This document shows, piece by piece, positions 1 through 12,600 of a DNA stretch of 64,000 bases. The notes beneath the pieces were generated by a model. The model saw nothing but the letters and a program-made list of their open reading frames with translations. It ran no database searches and was not told the DNA's origin. The translations under genes and the position numbers were made by a program. This stretch comes from Euleptes europaea. Taxonomy: Eukaryota; Chordata; Lepidosauria; Squamata; Sphaerodactylidae. Location: the NCBI RefSeq assembly GCF_029931775.1, contig NC_079325.1, forward strand, positions 54,916,286 to 54,980,285, written 5' to 3'. Position 1 is the first letter of the stretch, and every line of letters starts with the position of its first letter.

Positions 1-37
1 AGGGGCCCCAAAGCCCGAGCCCGGCCTCTCCCCTCAC

Positions 38-257
38 CTGCCCCCGCGCGCGCGCCCGGCCTCTGCAAGCAGCACTCGGCGAAGTAACAGTAAAGCCGCG
101 GGTAGGAGATGAAGCCGGTCAGAGCCGAGGCGGCGGCGCCGGCCAGAGCCAGGCCCACGCTGATGGGCTCCACCGCCTGCGCCGCCGGGCCCAGCTGGCC
201 CAGCACGAGCACGAGCACCAGGCCCCACACCGCCGCGCGCCCCCGCCGCAGCTGCAT
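38..257 (-). CDS. TOR1A: Torsin-1A first coding exon (partial gene)
   Basis: Torsin-1A is an AAA+ ATPase of the ER lumen and nuclear envelope, activated by LAP1 and LULL1. The exon starts at an ATG at 257 and reads [11 protein letters not shown], then a hydrophobic signal core (about residues 11-20) ending near AAQA, then [14 protein letters not shown] and [12 protein letters not shown], which is torsin-1 N-terminal sequence (signal peptide plus the membrane-associated hydrophobic segment). The VEPIS and YPRLYC words fit TOR1A better than TOR1B, judged from memory of the human proteins. The exon holds 73 codons plus one base and ends at 38 before a GTGAG donor at 37-33. The AAA+ domain lies off the left edge. 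The position left of C9orf78 on the same strand matches human gene order, which supports the call. Confidence 0.85.
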
Positions 258-560
258 CGCCGCCGGCTGCCGGACCCCCCGCCTCCTCCCCCGCCTCACC
301 GCCCCACCTAGTTTACCTCAGGACCCGCGCTTCCGCTTCCTGGAAGCCACTTCCGGCGCCGCGGCCGCCATCTCGCTGCCGGGCAGGAAGGGCAGGGGAT
401 TGGCTCGCCGGAGGGAGCCACGTGACCGCCTCTCCTTTCCACGCGGCGGGCGGGGCGCGAGAGCTCGGAGCCGCCCGGGGATCTGGTTGGTCTGGAAGGT
501 GCGACTGGACTCGCGCTCGTTTCTTTGGCTCCGGAGTCAGCCCCGCCGGTGGAAACGTGC
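258..560 (-). promoter_or_regulatory. TOR1A: CpG-rich promoter of TOR1A
   Basis: A GC- and CpG-dense block lies directly upstream of the TOR1A start codon. Visible candidate sites are an ETS core ACTTCCGGC (349-357), a YY1-like GCCGCCATCT (364-373), an inverted CCAAT box (ATTGG at 399-403) and an E-box CACGTG (419-424). No TATA box is seen, as expected for a CpG-island housekeeping promoter. The transcription start cannot be placed from sequence alone. Confidence 0.6.
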
Positions 561-845
561 ACGAGCCGCAAAAGACCCGGGGTGCTTTTCACGCCTACCG
601 AATAATGCACTTTCCCTTCTCTTTCAATGTACTTTGCAGCTGGATTTTACTGTGCGAAACAGCAAAGTCCCACTTGCAAACGATTGAGGAAGTGCATTCG
701 CGCAATACCTGAATAGCCTTGGCTAGCTCCAGCTGACAAAGAATTCTGCAGAGTTTGAAAGCTTGCACACGGTGTTATAGGAAAGAGCATGAGTCCAGGA
801 GCACCTTAAAGACTAAGAACATTTTTGGCAGGGTAGGAGCTTTTT

Positions 846-1340
846 GAAGTGTAAGGATGTGACTCTGGCCACCAAGACTAGATTAATTCATGCCATCATA
901 TTCCCTATTACTATGTATGGGTGTGAAAGCTGGACAGTGAAGAAAGCTGATAGGAAGAAAATAGATTCCTTTGAAATGTGGTGTTGGAGAAGAGTGTTAC
1001 GGATTCCGTGGACTGCCAAAAAAACAAATCAGTGGGTTATAGATCAAATCAAGCCTGAACTGACCCTAGAAGCTAAAATGACTAAACTGAAGCTGTCGTA
1101 TTTTGGTCACGTCATGAGACGACAAGAGTCACTGGAAAAGACCGTCATGATAGGAAAAGTTGAGGGCAGCAGGAAAAGAGGAAGACCCAACAAGAGATGG
1201 ATTGACTCAATAAAGGAAGCCACAGCCTTCAATTTGCAAGATCTGAGCAAGGCTGTCAAAGATAGGACATTTTGGAGGACTTTCATTCATAGGGTCGCCA
1301 TGAGTCGGAAGCGACTTGACGGCACTTAACACACACACAC
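846..1340 (+). mobile_element. BovB/RTE LINE 3' end (5'-truncated)
   Basis: Bases 850-1329 translate into the C-terminal part of an RTE/BovB reverse transcriptase ORF, with YFGHVMRR, RKRGRPNKRWIDSI and a final AMSRKRLDGT. The 3' end is the BovB tail GACTTGACGGCACTTAA followed by (CA)n. It is 5'-truncated, as is common for LINE insertions. It is flanked by AGGAGCTTTT at 835-844 and 1341-1350, its target-site duplication. Confidence 0.85.
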
Positions 1341-1350
1341 AGGAGCTTTT

Positions 1351-1557
1351 GGCCCAGGCTAGCCTGATCTTGTCATATCTCAGAAGCTAAGCAGGGTCAG
1401 CCCTGGTTAGTATTTGGATGGGAGACCACCAAGGAAGTCCAGGGTTGCTATACAGAGGAAGGCGCTGGCAAACCACCCCTGTTAGTCTCTTGCCTTGAAA
1501 ACCCCATAAGGGGTCGCCATGAGTCGGCTGCGACTTGATGGCACTTTACACACACAC
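1351..1557 (+). mobile_element. 5S rRNA-headed SINE with BovB tail
   Basis: The head (AAGCTAAGCAGGGTC, GATGGGAGACC) is derived from 5S rRNA. The body carries GGCAAACCACC and CTTGCCTTGAAAACCC, and the tail GTCGCCATGAGTCGG...ACTTGATGGCAC is BovB-like with (CA)n. The SINE would be mobilised by the BovB LINE that shares its tail. It sits between the second and third copies of AGGAGCTTTT (1341-1350, 1558-1567). Confidence 0.85.
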
Positions 1558-1704
1558 AGGAGCTTTTGTGAGCCACACAGCTCACTTCTTCAGATACAGC
1601 TAGAATGACGGTGTTGTGCTGTTTTGGTTGGTGTTAACACCCCAGCCTCCCGAAAAAAGGATTTACAGGGATTTCTGTTTTTAAATAAGTCACAGAGAGA
1701 TCTC

Positions 1705-1840
1705 AGGGCAACCTCCAGGTGGTGGCTGGAGACCTCCCAGAATTCTGACTGATCTCCAGGTGACAGAGATCAGTACACCTTTGGCTGCTTTGGAAGGCAG
1801 ACTCTACTCCAGATCTTTCCCACCCCACAGTTGGCAACCC
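1705..1840. mobile_element. MITE, AGGGTTGCCA family (truncated copy)
   Basis: It contains the family core (CAACCTCCAGGTGGTGGCTG, GATCTCCAGGTGACAGAGAT) and ends TTGGCAACCC followed by TA. Full-length copies at 16.8, 23.2 and 47.3 kb are about 200 bp with inverted ends and TA at the borders. The left part of this copy is missing or decayed. Confidence 0.6.
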
Positions 1841-2257
1841 TAGAAATGACTGAAAAATAGGTTCAGAAGTAAAACAGTAAAGTGACAGAGGCCCAGCCTT
1901 TAAAAGTACACATTTGTTAATGTTTCCTATATTAAAAAAAACAAACTACATGCCAGTAGAAAAATTACACACGAGAGCAGGCTGGACTAGAACCATTCCC
2001 TCTGTTCTAGCCTTTCAGTTGCAGGGAATCTTTTCCATGGCCACCTCCAGCCTGAAATGGGAAAGTTGGGTGGTGGTAGATTCCTGTCATCTTTTAAGGC
2101 GCCAAGTATGGTCATTCATCAAAATCAGCCACATGGTCTCCTAATGCCACTGTTCCCAGTGCCGGTTAAGTAGTTCTGCCCTTGTTGGGTGGAGAGTACA
2201 AGAATTCAACACTGGGACTTTGCCAGCAGCATCCCTATGGATACGGTTGGAAGGCAG

Positions 2258-2525
2258 ATGATGTGTGTGTGTTGTGCCGTTAAGTCGCTTCCGACCCTAT
2301 AAATTAATGCCCTCCAAAACCTTGCTCAGGTCTTGCAAACTGAGGGTCGTGGCTTCCTTCATAGAGTCATTCAGTTCATGCTGGATCTTTCTCTTTTCCT
2401 ACTGCCTTCGACTTTTCTTAACATTATGCTCTTTTCTAGTGACTCTTGTCTTCTCCTAATGTGACCAAAGTACAATAGCCTCAGTTTAGTCATTTTAGCT
2501 TCTAGTTCAGGTCTGATCTAGTCAC
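2258..2525 (-). mobile_element. BovB/RTE LINE 3' end
   Basis: The plus strand reads (TG)n, then TTGTGCCGTTAAGTCGCTTC, then sequence that in reverse encodes the same C-terminal RTE ORF as the 846-1340 copy. It is older and more diverged: the reading frame is no longer open throughout. Confidence 0.75.
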
Positions 2526-2973
2526 CTTCTTAAGCTAATACAGTTCTAGGCATGCTCAGTGCCTTGATGAGAAGCTTCCATAAGACAGCCCTACATCTAC
2601 CACTTGGAGTACCAGGATGGAAAACAGGCAGGATACAGATGCTGGCATGGGTCCAGTCTTCGTCTAACTTATGTGGCTCTTCCTGCCATGGCAGTTTGAG
2701 GAAGGCTCCTTAGGTTGGAGGCAGGCTTCAAATATTGCTCAATGGAGCGGTAGGACCTACCCAACTGCTTATATCCTCTCACATTATTAAGTAAATGAAG
2801 GACGGTGCTGATAACAGAATAGTAGCTATTCTGAATGGGAAGCTGCCCATTCAGATTTCAGCCACAGGCTCACATGTTTGCCTTAGGTAAGCCACTCTCT
2901 CAGCCTCAGTCCCACCCCCACCCCCCACTATGTGGGAATTATAATCTTCAACTACTTAGCAGAAGTTCTATAA

Positions 2974-3190
2974 CAGGGATCTTCAACATGGTACCCATAG
3001 GTGCCATGGTGCCCAAGTGTTTTTAGAAATAGGGCGGAAGCAGGTGGGGCTTTCGCCCAGCAAGACTTCTGATTGGCAGCAGCTGCCACAACAGAAGGAT
3101 CTTCACTGACTGAAAGTAAGCGGTGGCAGCCATTTTGTGGCTGCGCCCACCACGCTGTACCCACAGCCTCAAAAAGGCTGGGGACCCCTG
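2974..3190. mobile_element. hAT-type MITE
   Basis: The left end CAGGGATCTTCAACATGGT and the right end AGGCTGGGGACCCCTG are inverted hAT-like termini. The interior (GATTGGCAGCAGC, GCAGCCATTTTGTGGCTG) matches the copies at 34.3 and 35.9 kb. Flanks CTATAA and CTATAG suggest a worn target duplication. Confidence 0.55.
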
Positions 3191-3440
3191 CTATAGAAAT
3201 ATTTATTCTCTCCATTTTGGTTCCTTGTGAAATCCACTCAGCTTTCCAGATTCAGAAGGGTCGTGTTTTCTTGACCAAACCTCTATCATGTGAAACCCTT
3301 TGTATACTCTTCTATCAGCTCCTGCCATGGATATCTTATAAAGCAAAACTCTCTATTTTCTAAGTGTCTGATTATCCTAGTTCATTATGCACAAGAAAAA
3401 AGTAATTCAAACCAACATGTTGGTTTTTTAAATACAAAGT

Positions 3441-3446
3441 TTTATC
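3441..3446 (-). terminator. Candidate polyadenylation signal for C9orf78
   Basis: GATAAA on the minus strand lies about 210 bases downstream of the C9orf78 stop. It is a known weak variant of AATAAA. No AATAAA or ATTAAA is seen between it and the stop, so it is the best candidate, but it is not proven. Confidence 0.3.
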
Positions 3447-3654
3447 AGTGAAAATAAGCCACAATACACATTGCCCCACGGAAAAGAGAGTCAGTGGTCA
3501 CTGTACAGATAAGTCCGCGGAAGACACTTTGGGCAAAACCAACAGCCACAGGAGAAGAGGATATGTGCCCTCTTACAAAATATGTTTACATATGCTTCTC
3601 CAGCCAATGAAAGAAAATAAACTCAAACAGTTCTGTCATCCAAACACAGAGCTT

Positions 3655-6600
3655 TCAATAGCGCCTGTTCATTTTCTTAAATTTCTCATAATGATAGTCA
3701 TCTGTTGCTTTTTCATTTGGTGGACGTTTACGATTTGGAGGGGACCCTGAAAGAAAACCAACACAGGCGTGATCATAGGTGAATGACTTAGAAGATAGAG
3801 GTGAAATTTAGTGTGACAACCAGCATGGTATTTTTAGAAAGCAATTGATGGAACAATCTCAGGGAGGGCAGGAAGAAGGCAGCCCCCCCTCTCCTGTGCA
3901 TGGCCCCAGCTCTAATTGAGAGCCCCGTCCCCCTGCTGATATTGCTACCAACAAGGTCAGACAGAGAGAGAAGAGGCAGGCAGGCACTCCTCCCCTGTGT
4001 ATGGACCTAGCTCCAGTTGAGAGACCTGTCCTCCCAGATATTGCTACCTGCCAGGCCAGAGAGAGAAGAGGCAGGCAGGCACTCCTCTCCTGTGCATGGA
4101 CCAGCTGAGAGCTCTGTCCTCCCAGATATCGCTACCAGAAAGGCCAGAGAGAGAGAGGAGGCAGGCAGAAACTCAGGTCCAGCTGCCCATTCTCCTGCAT
4201 CCAAGTGTCAGAGACAGCACAGGAAGTAGCCAGGCATCCCTGACTCACACTTGGATCCAGCTCAGCTAAGGATTCCCCCCCCCCCCCAAAATTTGTATTA
4301 AACTTTAACTGGCTACAGTTTATTTGTTACTGTATATTTTTACACTATACACATGCCGTTACCAACACACAATTAGAAAAGTTAAGAAGTATTAATTCAA
4401 ACATAGGTATCTAGACTGAGATTCAACTTTATATCAGATTTTGGGAGCCATGTTGGGAATCAGTGCTTGACTGAAAGGCAGGATACGTATAAACAAAATA
4501 TTTTAAGCCCCGTGCTCCAACTTCCATTTCCAAATTAGGACCCACTTCACTTTTATACCGCCCCTCCATCTTTCTATGCCCACAATTCTCCTTTTAGACT
4601 GCGTTCTGGGGGACCCTGACTTTCCTTGGGAACGTAACGGCTTCTGAATGAAAGGCAAGGAAGTCCCTGGTTCAAATCTCAACTCTGCCATGAACTCATA
4701 AAGTGGCTTTAGTTTTGGCACTCTGTTTCAGGTCAAAACGCATGGCAAATTTTTAAACATTAATTTGGAGCCCTCAGTGAGAGTGTTTCACCTCTTCCTC
4801 TCCCGCCGCTTCCACAATTCCACCACAATGTGTGGTGACCAGAGTGGTGGACTACAACTAGGGAGACCCAGGTTCCCATGAAGCTCACTGGGCCAGTCCC
4901 CGTCAGCCTAACTAGCCTCAGAGGGATGTTTTGAAGAGAAACAGACAAGGGGAACAGTCACATATGCCATTTTGATCTCCTTAAACAAAGGAAGTTATAC
5001 AAAATTTTAACTTAACCTACTTCATAGGATTGTTTTGCAGATGAAATGTAGGTGGGGGGATGTTGCACTAACCTCCTTGGAGAATGGGCAGGATTTATTT
5101 TATTTTTTTACATCTCATAGATACATAACAAGAAAAGGTATTTCAGAAAGCTGAGTGTACATTACTGCAGAAGAAACTTACGCTCTGGTTCAGGTTTCTC
5201 TGTGTCCCCCACTCTCAGCGGACGGGCTTTAGGTTCCTCTTTGTTCCTTCTCACAGGTGCATTCAGCTCTTCATGATAAACTGAAAGAAGACCCCCAACC
5301 AATTTCAAATACTGAGGTAGTATTGTGCAGTGGTTAAAACTGTCATAGTAGTATCGGGGAGACTTGGTTTCAAATCCCCACTCAGCTAGGAAGTTTCACC
5401 AGAGACCTTGGGCCAGTCACCACCTCCCAGCCTCACCTCACAGGGTTTTTGTGGGGATAAAATGGGGGGTGGACAACGTGTGCCTCCCTGAACTCCTTGG
5501 AAGAAATGCTAAATAAAAGTATCTCCAAATATTATAATGGAACCAATCAGATAATTGTTAACCAAATGGTTCTCTGAGTACAGCCAGGCAACTGACAGCC
5601 GGGCCCGAACTAAGCGTTTCTATGCCTGTGCAAGATATAATAATATGAATAAAAAAACGAGTCTGCGTCTGTAATCGGGCTACTAGGATTGTTTTTAACT
5701 TTATTAGTGTGATATTGCTCAAGGCCATTGGGTGAAATGAGCCAGCGTGGTGTAGTGGTTAAGAGCAGTGTACTCTAATCTGGAGAACCGAGTTTGAGTC
5801 CCTACTCCACATGAGCCGCGGACTCTAATCTGGTGAATCAGGTTGGTTTCCCCACTCCTCCACATGAAGCCTGCTGGGTGACCTTGCGCTGGTCACAGTT
5901 CTGTCCGAACTCTCTCAACCCCCCCCACCTCATAAGGTGTCTGCTGTGGGGGAGGGGGGGAGGCGATTGTAAGCCAGTTTGAGACTCCTTTAAAGGTGGA
6001 GAAAATTGAGGTATAAAACCAACTTTTCTCCTTCTTCTTCTTAAGTGTTTAAGTTTGCCTGTGCAAAGGTCCCTTTAAGGAACAGGGTCGCCAGGTCCAA
6101 TACAGGCCCATGGGCTGATGTCCACTGAAATCCCTGTGTGAGCAGGGCCAACCCTGAGATCAGTGGATAAAGCAACCACCCCCAAACTCACATCTGTTGT
6201 GCTGGACGTAGTTCACCGCCATGTTTGTGGGAACAAAGGAGGTCTCGCTGTCTTTCTTTTTATTCTGCTGTTCGGCCAACAGACGTGCTTTGGCCTCCTC
6301 GGTGGAGATGATGTTTTTGATTTTGGCTCTAAACGGACAAAGGAAGACGACCAAAAAAAAGGAGGAAAAAAAGTCAAAGATGCTTCATAGAGGGTGACAG
6401 AGCACTCTTCCCCTTTTGCCCCTCCTCCTGGTCTTTACTCCTCATACCTTCGTTTTAAGCATAGCTCTGACACCAAAACGTGTCACGCAGAGCCCGGGAG
6501 ATTTACCGGCTCTGTCCACAGAGGTGAGTCTTGCACCATCAAGCACTTCTCCCACTTACCCTCCCAAAGACCTCCAAAGGGTTAGGAGAATAACGGTATC

Positions 6601-9600
6601 CTATCAGCGATCAAAAAACCAACAAAGGTCTGGCCTCCTTCATGCTAGAGTTTTCAGTATGGTCAGCAGGGACCCGATTATTTTAAGCCCGGCCTGCCAG
6701 CATCTTGCCACCTGCTATGGAAGCTTCCCTCCAGCCACTACGGACAGAGCCTTTTCTGTGGTGGTGCCTCCATTGTGGTTTGATTGGCACCTGACCTGCT
6801 ACTTTTCAGGCACTGGAGAAAACTTGGTTGTTCACTTGGGCATTTTGTTTCAAATAATGTTCCCTTGGTTTCTTATTAGTTTTCTGATTCCTTTATATTG
6901 TCTTCCTTGCTGTTTTTATCGGCTACTTTGAAGTTATATTGTTTTGTAGTATTGTATCTTCTGCTCGTGATCAGCTACACTGAACTGTCTTTTGCTGCTG
7001 CTCTAAATTCCGTTCAATTGTTCTCATGGTTCTTTTACCAAATTTGTATTGCTCAAGGTCTCTGCTTTGCCAACTGTCTTGAGCATTCTTAAGGAAAGTT
7101 CAGCCTATAAATCACCTGAACTTGCCAAGACAGCTATCCATTCCCTCGCTTTTGAGGTACAGGTACTGAAGAAACAAGTGCCCGCGTCACTCACTCAATT
7201 CCAAGGTCCACTTCGGGAATGCCGCTCAGCATCTGATTGGACAGCATCTCTTCCGTCTTTTTGGCCGAAGAGACACGGATGCTCTCTGGTAACTCATAAA
7301 GACAGTCTTCTGCGTTCTTCTGCTTCACTTTCTGTTCCTCATTTTCCACAATCCCTTTCCTCTTCTTCAGCTCGGTTTCAATGTACTTCATCCTGAACAG
7401 GAATGCAATGCTTGCATCAGATTGCAGTGCCCACCCAGACTATAACCCAGTTTGTGCCAGGACAGTGGCAGTGGTGACAGCTGCCTGGCCTTTGCTGGAA
7501 GACCTTCAAAGAACCAGGAACTTCAAGGACCCTTCAAGCCCTGTTTGCTTGCCAGCCTAAACGTCTCATTGCCTGGATGTTCTACAGGAACTTCTTAGGT
7601 CAGGCACATGTAATTTCAGGGCACTGTGTTTCCCGTCAACCAAGATGCCTTCAAGCATCTCTACCCAAACCTGCTTGGCCTTGCCTTCCGTTTCCCTTAA
7701 CAGCCCCTCATCCTCTTGCTTCAAGCTACTTCCCTTTATACCAGTCAAGTTTAAGCAAAAGTGGTAATTAATCCTGACAACACTTTTCAGGAGCAAGAGA
7801 GAGCACACAGATCTCATCTAGCTACCAACTACAGGCTCTGGTGGGTATGACTTGCTGATGAAGCTCCTGACTGCTAGCTCTTCACTGTCCTTGTTGCACA
7901 CTGGCTCTGCTCAGATGTCACATCACAAAGGCCATTTATGCCGGGCTGTTTCCCTGTGGTACCCCCGCCGACTGCTCTGGTGTCAGAGGCCATCTCGCTC
8001 TCCCCGCATGTTTTGCCCATGTTTTCCAGATGCTGTTTTAGCAAAAATCCAGAAAATGCGGGTGAAATGCAAGGGGAGAATGAGACAACCGCTGACAGTT
8101 GGGAAAGGCATGCATAATCAAAATGAAGCACTGGAGCATTTGGCGGGGGTGACCGTGGGGAAATAACCCTGCATAATTGGCCAAACAGTAGTTTGTTCAA
8201 TGGGAGAAGCTCTGAAGCTCATGTTTTCCTCCTTCCTTCCTTCATGCACGGCTCAGAGACTGAATGCTTCCGCGTTTGGAACAAATCAGTTTGTTGCAAC
8301 ATTCAGACTGGAAGGCTTGGCACACGGTGCCTATTCACTTGCCTACAAACCAGAATTCTCAAACTTGGTTTAGTCTTGCCTTGTGTGCATTGATTTGGCA
8401 TCAATTTGGATGCCATGACAAACTGTGGTTTGTTAGAAAAGTAAGAAGTATTCAGTCTCCAAACTACACACAGGGTGGGGGGGAAGCATGAGAGGCCACA
8501 GACTACTGCGGCTCATTCTTGTCATGAACAAGCCACAGTTTGTGAGATCTGAATGTATCGCAATCCTGGGTTTGCAACTGAACATCTGTTCAATGGAAAT
8601 CACAGTTAGGGAATCATGATTCCCTAATGTGCATATGATATGTGCTTGTAAACACAAGCTTGTTTTTCTGTTCTACCTTTTCTAACATACATAAAGCATT
8701 TTATTATGTACATAACCCCCAATATAATTATTAAAGCGCACACACACACACAAAGAGAGAATGCCTAATATTCTCTGCCTTGAACAATTTCCTTTCTACA
8801 TTTGTTTCTTCCTGAAATTTTATTATTTCTTAGCTATTTCCTGTGACCCTTTCGAAGGGTTCATTCCATACTCCATTTATATTAAAGCACCAACACTATT
8901 TGCATGCAGATCCCATTTAAGGTGGTTTCCCCCCTACTCCAACAGGCTAAACAAATCTTCAGTTTTTTCACAAAAAAACCTTCACTTAAAACCTTCTGTG
9001 CAAATCAGCCTTAATAATACATGCTTAAGAAAACTGCTAAGGAAAATACAGCACAAATCTCAGCAGGCCTGGGCCACCAAGGTCAGCTGCAACCAGTTAA
9101 AATACCCTCTAGATCCCTGCTTGTATAAACCAAGCTTCCAAAAGCAGAGCAGAAAATGCATTATATTCTGAGAAGGATACATTTTGGGCAATGGGGAACC
9201 TTTAAAATTGTCCCAACCTGCTAACTACAAATCACTTGGAGTTTGAAAAACTTGCTGTCACTGAAAGTAGTGGCAGAAGGAGAATTCCATCACAGGCCTT
9301 TTAGGCCTGACAGTTGAATGGAACCTCCATGTTCTGAGGCACTATACCTCTGAAAGCCAGTTACTATGCAGCAAAAAGAGGGGACGCCCTGCCCTTTGTG
9401 CTACTGTTTGTGAACCTTCCAAAACACCTAGTTGGTCACTGTGTGAATCAGGATAATGGACTAGAGGAACCTTTGGTCTGATTCATCAGGGCACTTCTTA
9501 TGTTTTTATAATACAACTTACATGTCAGCATCTTCATCTCTTCTGTTGGTCTCTGCAGAGAAGGAGGTCCCAAGGTTCAGGTCCTCTTCTTCACTGATTC

Positions 9601-12600
9601 TGTTATGAGACAAACACCCCCACCCCAAAATCAATCTTAACCAACAACAAGAGAAAAAATGATAAAAGTTATGGCACCATGCAGACATCATGCCAAACCA
9701 TGGTTTGTACTCATTGTAGATTAGACCCAAACCAGGGTTTGAGCTTCTAAACGTGTATAGGCAAACTTTTGGTTGGTTTTCTATCCATTCAGCTTCACAA
9801 GATCACTCCCATCTCCATGGTGCAGCAGCCACTGGAGGCAGAACTGCGGCTGCAATGCTGATTTGTGAATTCAGGCATCACATGCTGATTTGACAGCCAA
9901 TCATAAATGCCAAACCATAGTTAGCATGAACCATAGTTTGCAACTGCAAGTCAGACTACGGTTTATGATCCTGCTTTTCCTACCTAATTGCAAACCATGG
10001 CTTGTAAATTTAGACATTACACCAAACCATGGTTAGCACAAGCCATGGTTTACAAATCCACTTCAGAGCCATGACTTCCAATTACAACTTGCTTACTGAT
10101 CATAAACCATGCTTGTTAATTCAGACACTGCACCAAACCATCGTTAAGTGTTTTACTGGAACACTTCCTTATGTACTGCAGTTTTTCAAGCTAAACATGC
10201 TCCTTCAACAATACAGATGTCTCAGTAGTAGCTATAATAATGTTTTTGCCATTTTGATTAAGTAGATGGATTTTCAGATAACAATATTTTAAGGCACAAT
10301 CCAGTCAAAGTTAAGCACTTTACAGCCTACAGGTTTCAACACAGAAGCATATGCCTGATACCCTTCTGTTGACACCAATGGGACTACCAAATGCTCAACA
10401 AATTGGCTCACAAACGTGCAGCCAAAATGTGAGTGGCAAGCTGCAGTCAGCGTGGTGCAGAATGTTTATACTAGGATCTGAGAGAGAAGGGTTCATATCT
10501 CCAGCCACAAATCTTCCCAGGTGACCTCTGGCCAACCTCTCAGCCTAACCTACCTCGTAGGAATGTTGCAAGGAGAAAAAGAGCAGGGGGGTAACCACAT
10601 ATGCTGTCCCGAACTCCTTGAAGGCGGGATGGGATCAAAATTCAGAAGTGATTTATACAGCTCCCTCAAACATCCATGGCTTTTTGCAAAGTACCACTGG
10701 CCTCCCACCCACCTCTGTGGGAGTTTTACATTCTAAATATCAACCCACAGAAGAAAAGCAAGAGAGGTAAGGATAAAAACCAGAGAACAGAGGAACAATA
10801 CTACTGAGAAACTTCGCCTTCACCAAGTTCTTTATTGCAGAAAATTAGATGCCAGTTGTTGTTTCCTGCATCCTTATGGCTTGTTCCACAGCAAACAAGG
10901 TTTATTACAGACCTCAGGACAACCCAGACAGACTCACCTGTCTTTGCCCCGTTCCTTCAGCTTCTTCATGTCCACCATTCCACCGGTTTTTATCTTAAAA
11001 GGGTCATCCTGGTGAGGAGAGGGATTTTTTTGAAAAGTGAGAGAGATGTGATTATAGCGTAAGCTACTGGCACCCTGACCTTGATGGCCAAGGCCAGCCC
11101 TATCTCATCAGATCTTGGAAGCTAAGCAAGATCAGCCCTGGTTAGTACTTGGATGAGAGACTGCCAAGGACATCCAGGGGCAAGCAATGGTAAACCACCT
11201 TCTATCGTCTTTTGCCTTGAAAACCCTACAGCGTTGGCATAGGTTGGCTGCAGTGGGCCAGCACTTTCCACCACCATACATGTAATATGCCCTGACCTGG
11301 ATGGCCCAGGCTACCCCAGTCTTGTCAGATCCCTGAAGCTATGCAGGGTTGGCCCTGGTTAGTATTTGCACGGGAGACCCCTCCCCCTCAAGGAAGTCCA
11401 AGGTTGCTACGCAGAGACAGGCAATGGCAAACCACCTCTGTTCATCTTGCCCTACAGGGTTGCCATAAGTCGGCTGCAACTTGACAGTAATTTATACCAT
11501 CACCATCAAGCTGCTGGCATTTTTTTTGGCCACAGGTAGCCAACCGATGTGTTCAGAGGCAACAAACACATCAAAACAGACCAGCATATCTTAGTAAAGG
11601 TAGCCAATGCTTGATGAAGCTGATCCCTTCCCCCATGTTGCAAGCAGGGCTGTCACACAATTAATCAATGAACGAGTTAAACATAACGCAGGCAATTTAT
11701 TGATCGGAAAGATTTTCATCACCCCTGTTCCTCTAAAAACGTGACAAACGATGCCTAAGAATCGGAAACAGTTTTGTGGTTCCTATTAGAGAAATGGTCT
11801 CCTCCCATCCCCTCTGCTTGTTCTTACCGTTAAGGTCGTCTCTTCTTGCAACTTCTCCCCTACGAGGAGGGCCGCGGCACTGGCCAAAAGGAGACACACA
11901 AAAAGAAAGAGTCGAGTCAGCCAAGAAAACCCCCAGCCCAGTTCTTTAGGGCCTAACATAAAAGTTTGCAGCAGCAAGTGGCAGCCTGGTTTTATCTTCC
12001 CAGACACCTTTTTATTATCATTAATATCCCTTAAGACAGCTGTTCTGTGACCCAAAAAGAAAACAAAATGCAGGTGCTGAAACTCACATCCATCGATTTC
12101 CACCTGATCTGCTTGCTAGTCTACAGAGAGACAGCCTATTTGATATGGTGGGGCTGGCCATGATTTGCAGCGCACATTGTAAGCTTAGGACAGCAACAGC
12201 ACAACCACACCCTATTGATGTTACACCTGTGCAGCATGTGGAGACACCGCTGTGGATGGACCAAAAGTAAGAGGAAAGGACACCTTGGAAAGCCACCTGC
12301 TAAAGCTGTTGGAGCAGTTTCATTTTCCAACTCTTCAAGAGCCCCACCGCTATGGGCAGGTGGTGCCCAAAGGCAACACAGCCGCAAAAACCACAGATTA
12401 TCATTTTAACAAAATCAATATGCAACATTTATTCAGTACTTCCAGAATCCCATGCAAGTTAAACAGGAATGAGTTGCATGGTTTACTGACTTATATCAGA
12501 CAAGAATTTAATCTGCAGAAAAGGGACTTGACAGTTTTGATTTTTTTTATTATAAACATTTAACCTTTCAATAAAAGAAAAAACATAGATATAACATTAC

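Larger units (their letters stand above)
786..1610 (-). mobile_element. Penelope-like element tail split by nested insertions
   Basis: The segments 786-845 and 1558-1610 together match the end of the Penelope-like element at 24.4 kb (same wording: AGTCCAGKAGCACCTTAAAGAC, then AGCTCACTTCTTCAGATACAG). They are separated by a BovB LINE and a 5S-SINE. On the minus strand the right piece carries a CTGAAGA word, the CUGANGA half of a hammerhead-like core. Confidence 0.6.

Noticed and set aside
8736-8756. CRISPR-like or regulated repeat
   Set aside because: It is a simple (CA)n run; the window is vertebrate DNA and no spacer structure exists.
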